IMG/VR virus record: IMGVR_UViG_3300027797_000183
Span: 1-20,276 of that record
Length of the DNA: 20,276 nt
DNA from: a virus
Strand: one strand, 5' to 3'
Part shown: positions 7,512-13,381 of the stretch, one piece after another
Numbering within the stretch: position 1 is the first letter of the stretch
How the letters are laid out: each line of letters begins with the position of its first letter
Notes under the pieces: generated by a model
The model's input: only the letters and a program-made list of their open reading frames with translations
Told to the model about the DNA's origin: nothing
Databases searched by the model: none
Made by a program: the position numbers and the translations under genes

Positions 7512-8555
7512 GTGAAAATACCAAATAGAAAAAGTAATATATTTCAAAAAACACTTATTGTCGATGGAGACTCGTTGATTAAAACCGCCTATCATGGAGC
7601 TAAAAATCTTTACCACAAAGATATTCATATAGGCGGTATTTTTCAATTCTTAACTATGGTTAGGAAACTTGTAAATGAATATAAGTTTGATAAAGTATAT
7701 GTGTTTTGGGATGGACAATTTAGTGGTAGGTTAAGGTATGAAATTTATGAAGATTATAAATCTAATAGAAATAAAGATTTTTATACTGATCAACCACCTT
7801 CAGAAATTGAATTGTATCTACAAAAAGAAAGAGTTAAATTTTATTGTGAAGAATTGTTTATAAGACAATATAGTGATGAAATTGTTGAGGCAGATGACTT
7901 AATTGGTTATTACGTAAAAAACATTTCAGAAAATGAAAAAGTTGTAATAATGACTAACGATAGGGATATGTGTCAATTAATCAATGATAGAGTCGGAATT
8001 TATGTTACAAATTTAAAAAAGATAATTACTAAAGATAATTATTTGGATCACTTTAATCATCATTATAGTAATCTAAAGTTAATCAAAATTATATCTGGTG
8101 ACGTTAGTGATAATATAAAAGGTATCACAGGTGTAAGTGAAAAAACTTTATTGAAATTTTTTCCTGAAATTAAAGAAAAAACTTTGACATTGGAATATAT
8201 TTTTAGTAAAATTAAAGATATACAAAAGGATAGAAAAAGTAATTTAAAATCGTTGGATAATATTATTAATAAAGTAACAAAGGGTAAACAAAAAGAAAAA
8301 ATATTCGAAGTTAATGAAAAACTAATCGATTTAAGTAACCCTATTATTACAGAAAATATAAAATCAGATTTAGATTATTTAATGTCTACGACAATTGATC
8401 CTGAAGGTAGAGAAATTAAAAATGTAATTAAAATGATGATGGAAGATGGTTTAATGATGGCAATACCAGGAGGACAAGATGGGTATTTAAATTTTTTACA
8501 ACCATTTCTTTCATTAATTAAAAAAGAAAAAAAATTTTATAACAGTTTAATATGA
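7512..8555 (+). CDS. 5'-3' exonuclease / RNase H of the FEN family
   Basis: 347 residues, against 305 for T4 RNase H. Enzymes of this family remove RNA primers and 5' flaps behind the fork. The metal-binding acidic residues are all present: VDGD (Asp18, Asp20), FWDG (Asp67), EADDL (Glu126, Asp128, Asp129), TNDRD (Asp150, Asp152) and GDVSD (Asp197, Asp200). A helix-3-turn-helix DNA-binding motif follows (NIKGITGVSEKTLLKFF, 201-217). It should therefore be active. GTG 7512 is the only reasonable start; an ATG start would remove the first catalytic Asp. The C-terminal region beyond about 230 is Lys-rich and less typical. The last 4 bases overlap the next start (ATGA), indicating coupled translation. 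Confidence 0.9.
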   Translation: MKIPNRKSNIFQKTLIVDGDSLIKTAYHGAKNLYHKDIHIGGIFQFLTMVRKLVNEYKFDKVYVFWDGQFSGRLRYEIYEDYKSNRNKDFYTDQPPSEIELYLQKERVKFYCEELFIRQYSDEIVEADDLIGYYVKNISENEKVVIMTNDRDMCQLINDRVGIYVTNLKKIITKDNYLDHFNHHYSNLKLIKIISGDVSDNIKGITGVSEKTLLKFFPEIKEKTLTLEYIFSKIKDIQKDRKSNLKSLDNIINKVTKGKQKEKIFEVNEKLIDLSNPIITENIKSDLDYLMSTTIDPEGREIKNVIKMMMEDGLMMAIPGGQDGYLNFLQPFLSLIKKEKKFYNSLI

Positions 8556-8587
8556 ATACAAATATGAATACAAATATGAATACAAAT
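8552..8587 (+). repeat. Three perfect 12-base tandem repeats, each with an in-frame ATG
   Basis: The unit ATGAATACAAAT occurs three times without change and is followed by a fourth ATG at 8588. It encodes MNTN x3 at the start of the unknown protein. A change of copy number would keep the reading frame but change the number of potential start codons. Confidence 0.95.
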
Positions 8588-9073
8588 ATGAAAAAGAGTT
8601 ATCAGAGTTACCCGTATGAATTTTTATTTATGATTAATGGTAATCCTATTGTTGGAAGAAATTTCCCAATAAAAAATTATAATAAAGATATTATAAATTC
8701 TTTAGATATAAAATATGTTATAGATGATGTAGTAGATGTTATTAAACTACACTTTAAAAACAATACATATGAATATCTATATAAATATTATAATTATTTT
8801 ACAGAAAATAGTAATAATGAGGAATATGAAGTAAAAGACATTTACGAAAATGAAGATTACTTTACATTTCAAATTAAAGCTAATGGGAAAGTAATCATTG
8901 AGAAAATTTTCACTGGAAATGATTTCCCACCAAAGGTGAGATATGATGTAGATATTAGAAAAATTATACCTAAAATCATCGAAACCATACAAAATGGGTT
9001 AAGTGATAAAATTTATCTAAAAAATTATGGTGATTATGACTTAACCAAGATATTTATTAATAATCAAATCTAA
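8552..9073 (+). CDS. Unknown protein with a possible internal duplication, 173 aa
   Basis: Start and stop are tied to the neighbours: ATGA overlap with the 5' nuclease gene and 7 bases to the helicase gene. The N-terminus is encoded by three perfect 12-base repeats, each beginning with ATG (MNTN x3), so the working start may be 8552, 8564, 8576 or 8588; the folded protein seems to begin at residue 13 (MKKSYQSYPYEF). Two segments look alike: residues 24-68 (FLFMING... LDIKYVIDDVVDVI) and 104-150 (FTFQIKANG... YDVDIRKIIPKIIETI). This suggests an ancient two-copy fold. No catalytic motif, Cys cluster or membrane span is visible. Location inside the replication operon suggests a replication or recombination accessory role, which is inference. 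Confidence 0.75.
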   Translation: MNTNMNTNMNTNMKKSYQSYPYEFLFMINGNPIVGRNFPIKNYNKDIINSLDIKYVIDDVVDVIKLHFKNNTYEYLYKYYNYFTENSNNEEYEVKDIYENEDYFTFQIKANGKVIIEKIFTGNDFPPKVRYDVDIRKIIPKIIETIQNGLSDKIYLKNYGDYDLTKIFINNQI

Positions 9074-9080
9074 AAACGTT

Positions 9081-10463
9081 ATGGTAAAAAATGAAAGTTC
9101 TAATTTAGGGTATTTAGGATATAGTTTTCAAGTGAAACTAGTGAAACAATTAATTGAAGATCAAAAATTTTCGGAAAGTATTATTACTATAATTGATCCG
9201 AATTATTTTGATAATGAATATATGAGGTTAGTTGTTGCTAGTGTCAAAAATTATTATGAGAAATATGAAACCATACCGTCTTATGATACCATCTTTAACC
9301 TTATTAAAACTGAAGTAAGAAGAGAAATTGCGAGAGAATCAGCAAATGAATTAATTAAGGAAGTTAAAGATTCAGATAATAAGGATTGTTTACACACACA
9401 AGACGTTGCCATTAAGTTTTGCAAACAACAAGAACTTAAGAAGGCTACTTTAAAAATTCAAAAGATTTTAGATACAGGAGATTTTGATAGATACGATGAG
9501 TGTGAAGAAATAGTTAAACAAGCCATAACTGTTGGGGTAGAAAAAGACGATGGTATAGATGTTTTTCATAATATTAAAAATGTTTTATCAGCGGATTTTA
9601 GAAGTCCAATACCTACAGGTTTAATTGGGATAGATAACTTAATGGGTGGTGGACTATCAAAAGGTGAGTTAGGAGTTATTTTAGCAGCGTTTGGTGTAGG
9701 TAAAACTACATTAATTACTAGAATGGCGAATACTGCTTATAAGATGGGTAAAAATGTAGTACAAATCTTCTTTGAAGATAATCAAGAAGTAATACAAAGA
9801 AAACACTACACATGTTTTACTGAAATACCTTTAAATGAATTAGAGGAAAGAAGTGATGAGGTAGAACAAAAGTTAACTAATTTTCAAGACTTATCAGGGA
9901 ATTTAATATTGAAAAGAATGCCTAGTGATGGTACTACAATACCACACATTAGACAATATCTAAAAAAATTAATTTCTAATGGTATAAAACCTGATGTTAT
10001 TTTCTTAGACTACATAGACTGTGTACAACCTACTAAACAATTTAAAGATGAGTATAGTGGTGAAGGTAATGTAATGAGACAGTTCGAAACTATGTTGTCT
10101 GAATTGGATGTGGCAGGATGGACTGCAGTACAAGGTAATAGAAGTGCGATTGGTGCTGAATTAGTGGAGGCTAATATGATGGGTGGATCCATTAAAAAAG
10201 GTCAGATTGGGCACTTTATTTTATCTGCAGCTAAAACATTAGAACAAAAAGAAGAAGGTAGAGCAACTTTAGCGATACTTAAATCTAGATTTGGAAAAGA
10301 TGGTGTTGTATTTGAGGATATTTTATTTGATAATGGTACGTTAGTTATTGATACTAACGATAGTAGAGATGTTACCATATTAGAACATGATAAAATGTCA
10401 AAACAAAAAGATTCTAAATTTATTCAAGAAACATTAAACAAAAAAAGAGAATCATTTACTTAA
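9081..10463 (+). CDS. 41: gp41/DnaB-type replicative DNA helicase
   Basis: 460 residues; T4 gp41 has 475. It is the hexameric fork helicase that moves 5' to 3' on the lagging-strand template. An N-terminal helical domain (about 1-160) precedes a RecA-like motor. Walker A is AFGVGKTT (203-210), the catalytic Glu is in FFEDN (Glu232), Walker B is DVIFLDYID (305-313), the sensor strand is TAVQGNR (348-354), and the likely arginine finger lies in KSRFGKDG (Arg403). The acidic/basic C-terminal tail (about 430-460) is where related helicases contact partners. ATG 9081 lies 7 bases after the previous stop. No primase gene is visible in the window. It is the last gene of the replication operon before a 99-base gap. 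Confidence 0.92.
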   Translation: MVKNESSNLGYLGYSFQVKLVKQLIEDQKFSESIITIIDPNYFDNEYMRLVVASVKNYYEKYETIPSYDTIFNLIKTEVRREIARESANELIKEVKDSDNKDCLHTQDVAIKFCKQQELKKATLKIQKILDTGDFDRYDECEEIVKQAITVGVEKDDGIDVFHNIKNVLSADFRSPIPTGLIGIDNLMGGGLSKGELGVILAAFGVGKTTLITRMANTAYKMGKNVVQIFFEDNQEVIQRKHYTCFTEIPLNELEERSDEVEQKLTNFQDLSGNLILKRMPSDGTTIPHIRQYLKKLISNGIKPDVIFLDYIDCVQPTKQFKDEYSGEGNVMRQFETMLSELDVAGWTAVQGNRSAIGAELVEANMMGGSIKKGQIGHFILSAAKTLEQKEEGRATLAILKSRFGKDGVVFEDILFDNGTLVIDTNDSRDVTILEHDKMSKQKDSKFIQETLNKKRESFT

Positions 10464-10562
10464 TGTAACTTTTTTTAAATAATGAGTTATTTAATAAGTC
10501 ATATAGGAATCTACACACTAATAAAAAATTAAAAATAAAAATTAAAAAAAAAGTATTTAAAA

Positions 10563-12422
10563 ATGGAAATATCAAATAGAATATTGTCTGACATTACGGT
10601 TCATATGAAGTATGCTAAATTCTTACCAGAAATGAATAGAAGAGAAACATGGGAAGAATTAGTTACAAGAAATAAAGAAATGCATCAAAAAAAATATCCT
10701 CACATTAAAGATGATATTGAAGAAGTTTATAAATTAGTTTATAATAAAAAAATACTACCTTCGATGAGAAGTTTACAATTTGGTGGGAAACCTATTGAAA
10801 TATCACCTAATAGAGTTTATAATTGTGCTTATTTACCTATTGATCACACTGATGCATTTTCAGAAACAATGTTTTTATTGTTAGGTGGAACAGGTGTAGG
10901 TTATTCGGTACAAAAACATCATGTAGATAAGTTACCTGAAATTAGAAAACCTAATCCTGATAGAAAAAGAAGATACTTAGTAAGTGATTCAATAGAAGGT
11001 TGGGCAGACGCAATTAAATTATTAGTAGAGTCTTATTTCGGTACAAAAACATCAACACCTATATTTGATTATTCAGACATTAGACATAAAGGGGCATTAT
11101 TAGTAACATCAGGTGGTAAAGCACCTGGACCACAACCATTAAAAGATTGTGTACATAATATTAAAAAAGTATTAGACTCTAAAAATAATGGAGAAAAATT
11201 AACACCTATTGAAACACATGATATCGTATGTCATATTGCAGATGCAGTTTTAGCGGGTGGTATTCGTAGAGCAGCATTAATTAGTTTATTTTCTGCCGAT
11301 GACAATGAAATGATTTCTTCTAAAGCAGGAAACTGGTGGGAATTAAACCCTCAGAGAGGTAGAGCAAATAATTCAGCAGTATTGTTAAGACATAAAGTTA
11401 CTAAAGAATTCTTCTTAGATTTGTGGAAAAGAATTGAGTTGAGTGGTGCTGGTGAACCAGGAATTTATTTCTCAAATGACAAAGATTGGGGAACAAACCC
11501 TTGTTGTGAGATAGGACTTAGACCATATCAGTTCTGTAACTTATGTGAAGTGAATGCTTCTGATATTGAATCACAAGAAGACTTTGAAAAAAGAGTTAGA
11601 GGGGCAGCATTTATTGGAACTTTACAGGCAGGATACACAGATTTCCATTACTTAAGAGATGTTTGGAAAAGAACTACAGAAAAAGATGCCTTAATAGGTG
11701 TTGGGATGACAGGAATAGGGTCAGGTGTAGTTTTAGGTTATGATATGAAAGCTGCCGCTAACGCAGTTAAAGAAGAGAATTCTAGAGTCGCAAAATTAAT
11801 TGGGATTAACTCTGCAGCTAGGACTACAACAGTTAAACCATCAGGTACCTCATCATTAGTTTTAGGAACTTCTTCTGGTATTCATGCTTGGCATAACGAT
11901 TATTATGTTAGAAGAATTAGAGTTGGTAAAAATGAGGCAATCTATACATACCTATCAGTAAATCATCCAGAATTAATTGAGGATGAAATTTTTAGACCAC
12001 ATGATACTGCAGTTATTTCTATTCCACAAAAATCACCTGAGGGTTCAATTTTAAGATATGAATCCCCTTTTGATTTATTAGATAGAGTTAAAAAAGTGTC
12101 ACAAGAATGGATTAAACCAGGACATGTAGGTGGACAAAATAGTCATAATGTATCTGCAACGATATCTTTAAAAGAGGAAGATTGGGAATTAGCTGGTGAA
12201 TGGATGTGGACAAATAGAAAATTTTATAATGGGTTATCTGTTTTACCATATAATGGGGGGACATATCAACAGGCGCCATTTGAAGATTGTACAGTAGAAA
12301 CTTATGAGACATTATTGAAATCATTAACTTCTGTTGATTTAACAAAGGTAATTGAGTTACAGGATAATACTAATCTTTCAGGTGAAGTTGCTTGTGCTGG
12401 AGGAGCTTGTGAAATTATATAA
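10563..12422 (+). CDS. nrdJ: Adenosylcobalamin-dependent (class II) ribonucleotide reductase
   Basis: 619 residues. It converts ribonucleotides to deoxyribonucleotides for phage DNA synthesis using vitamin B12 as radical source. The N-terminal NRRETWEELV and the layout match monomeric class II enzymes such as the Lactobacillus leichmannii reductase (739 residues), so this copy is compact. Catalytic residues are visible: Cys88 in VYNCAY (first redox Cys), Asn312, Cys314 and Glu316 in NPCCE (radical Cys and general base), and Cys325 eleven residues further on (second redox Cys). The C-terminal pair Cys611 and Cys616 (CAGGAC) fits the CxxxxC shuttle that re-reduces the active site. No class I radical subunit or class III activase is nearby, as expected. 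An A-rich leader precedes ATG 10563. No cobalamin riboswitch is seen in the short upstream gap. Confidence 0.93.
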   Translation: MEISNRILSDITVHMKYAKFLPEMNRRETWEELVTRNKEMHQKKYPHIKDDIEEVYKLVYNKKILPSMRSLQFGGKPIEISPNRVYNCAYLPIDHTDAFSETMFLLLGGTGVGYSVQKHHVDKLPEIRKPNPDRKRRYLVSDSIEGWADAIKLLVESYFGTKTSTPIFDYSDIRHKGALLVTSGGKAPGPQPLKDCVHNIKKVLDSKNNGEKLTPIETHDIVCHIADAVLAGGIRRAALISLFSADDNEMISSKAGNWWELNPQRGRANNSAVLLRHKVTKEFFLDLWKRIELSGAGEPGIYFSNDKDWGTNPCCEIGLRPYQFCNLCEVNASDIESQEDFEKRVRGAAFIGTLQAGYTDFHYLRDVWKRTTEKDALIGVGMTGIGSGVVLGYDMKAAANAVKEENSRVAKLIGINSAARTTTVKPSGTSSLVLGTSSGIHAWHNDYYVRRIRVGKNEAIYTYLSVNHPELIEDEIFRPHDTAVISIPQKSPEGSILRYESPFDLLDRVKKVSQEWIKPGHVGGQNSHNVSATISLKEEDWELAGEWMWTNRKFYNGLSVLPYNGGTYQQAPFEDCTVETYETLLKSLTSVDLTKVIELQDNTNLSGEVACAGGACEII

Positions 12423-12451
12423 GTTGTGAACGTAAAATGGGGTAACAATAT

Positions 12452-12485
12452 AACGCTAACATATCAAATTATGTTAGCGTTTTAT
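12452..12485 (+). terminator. 12-bp hairpin after the reductase gene, possible terminator
   Basis: AACGCTAACATA and TATGTTAGCGTT pair perfectly over 12 bp with a 6-base loop (TCAAAT), followed by TTATAAT. The T-run is short, so it may be a weak terminator, an attenuator or an mRNA-stabilising end between the reductase and the DUF5522-like gene. Confidence 0.6.
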
Positions 12486-12513
12486 AATCAAAGAAAAAAG
12501 AATTAAAAAAAAA

Positions 12514-12738
12514 ATGAATGTAGGGGCATCAAAAGATTGGGTACAACAATTATATGTTAGGGAATTTGGACCTAAATTACAACCTACTGACTTCTATTGG
12601 GAAGATGGTAAAATGGTATTAACTGAATCATATCACTTAAATAGAAAATCGTGTTGTGGTAACGGATGTAAACATTGTCCGTTTGAACCAAAATATGAAA
12701 AGGGTAATACAAAAATAAGAAAATCACTACAATCGTAG
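12514..12738 (+). CDS. DUF5522-like small Cys-rich protein
   Basis: 74 residues. The segment DFYWEDGKMVLTESYHLNRKSCCGNGCKHCPFEP (26-59 overall, in two parts: DFYWEDGKMVLTESYHLNR and CCGNGCKHCPF) follows the DUF5522 pattern of a Tyr/Gly/Val-Thr strand, a YHL-R turn and a CCxxGCxHCP cysteine cluster that probably binds metal. DUF5522 proteins are small cellular proteins of unknown function, common in Bacteroidota. No membrane span or signal peptide is present. ATG 12514 has a long A-run leader. The stop codon TAG lies inside the stem of the terminator at 12721-12750. Placement directly downstream of the reductase may mean shared transcription; a role in metal or redox chemistry is only a guess. 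Confidence 0.78.
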   Translation: MNVGASKDWVQQLYVREFGPKLQPTDFYWEDGKMVLTESYHLNRKSCCGNGCKHCPFEPKYEKGNTKIRKSLQS

Positions 12739-12750
12739 TGATTTTTTTTA
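12721..12750. terminator. Terminator between convergent genes
   Basis: AAATCACTAC / GTAGTGATTT forms a perfect 10-bp stem with an AATC loop, followed by a T-run on the + strand. Read from the minus strand the stem is followed by TCTTATTTTT, so it may also end the convergent protease transcript. It overlaps the stop codon of the DUF5522-like gene. Confidence 0.85.
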
Positions 12751-13311
12751 TATATTAAATTTTTTAGAATAAAGATATTTTATCATTTCTATATCTTTAT
12801 CAGTTAAATTATATTCTATACTTAAAATAGAATCTTTTTCTTCATTATAATGTATGAAACCTAACATATGAAACATTTCATGTCTAATAGTGTTACTAAA
12901 TGAATTTAATTTTTTATTATTAATTAAGTCTATTTGAATAATGGATTCTGTAATATTCTTAACACCATAGGTAAAAGTATTACCAATAGAAGTTTTTGTG
13001 TATTGATAATCATCTGGAAATATTTTACCAAATTCCGAATCAGATAAGAAATATATACTCACATTTGATGAGTCTTTATTTTTAACCATACTAATATTTA
13101 TAGGTTTTATTAGTGGTTTTAATTTTTTTATATTCTCAACTACATCCAATGAATCTTGCTTAGTATATTTACCGAATAATGATATCTTAATATCTTTATT
13201 CCATTTTCTACCATTATCGGTTGCAGTAATCAGTTCTTCTTTAGAAAAAAGACTTTGAGAAAAAAAACAAATAGGGTTTAAAATTAATAGTGCAATTATT
13301 AAATTTTTCAT
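12748..13311 (-). CDS. Secreted metzincin (matrixin-like) zinc metalloprotease
   Basis: 187 residues, the only minus-strand gene in the window. The N-terminus (MKNLIIALLILNPICFFSQ) is a typical signal peptide with a likely signal-peptidase-I site near residue 18-19; no lipobox fits. The zinc site is HEMFHMLGFIH (His144, Glu145, His148, Gly151, His154), an exact metzincin HExxHxxGxxH. It is followed by DSILS where matrixins have the SIM Met-turn, here Leu for Met, and by LTDKDIEMIKYLY, close to the LTxxDIxxIxxLY helix that ends matrixin domains. The protein would be exported to the periplasm or outside and cleave proteins there. It has its own host-type promoter and converges on the DUF5522-like gene. 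Orientation, promoter and signal peptide suggest an acquired host-like gene. Substrate unknown. Confidence 0.82.
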   Translation of the reverse strand: MKNLIIALLILNPICFFSQSLFSKEELITATDNGRKWNKDIKISLFGKYTKQDSLDVVENIKKLKPLIKPINISMVKNKDSSNVSIYFLSDSEFGKIFPDDYQYTKTSIGNTFTYGVKNITESIIQIDLINNKKLNSFSNTIRHEMFHMLGFIHYNEEKDSILSIEYNLTDKDIEMIKYLYSKKFNI

Positions 13312-13316
13312 AGTTG

Positions 13317-13350
13317 TTTTGTATTTATATTAAACAAATATATAATTTTT
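13317..13350 (+). promoter_or_regulatory. Possible divergent promoter for the Cys-rich protein gene
   Basis: TTTTG (13317-13321) and TAATTTTT (13343-13350) are 21 bases apart, one mismatch from TAnnTTTG. They overlap the minus-strand promoter, so the two divergent genes could share a control region. The match is weaker than that on the other strand. Confidence 0.3.
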
Positions 13351-13365
13351 TCTCATAAAAACAAA
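13335..13365 (-). promoter_or_regulatory. Bacteroidota-type promoter of the metalloprotease gene
   Basis: On the minus strand TTTG (complement of 13362-13365) and TATATTTG (complement of 13335-13342) are 19 bases apart, counted from the G of the first to the T of the second. This matches the TTG-N17-23-TAnnTTTG consensus of Bacteroidota. The start of transcription would be near 13328, leaving a leader of about 16 bases before ATG 13311. Confidence 0.65.
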
Positions 13366-13381
13366 AATTATTAAAAAAAAT

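Noticed and set aside
10482-10532. 16-codon frame (MSYLISHIGIYTLIKN) between helicase and reductase genes
   Set aside because: Too short, with no leader or neighbour support; treated as intergenic.
12426-12506. 26-codon GTG frame covering the hairpin after the reductase gene
   Set aside because: It spans a perfect inverted repeat that explains the sequence better; no leader is present.
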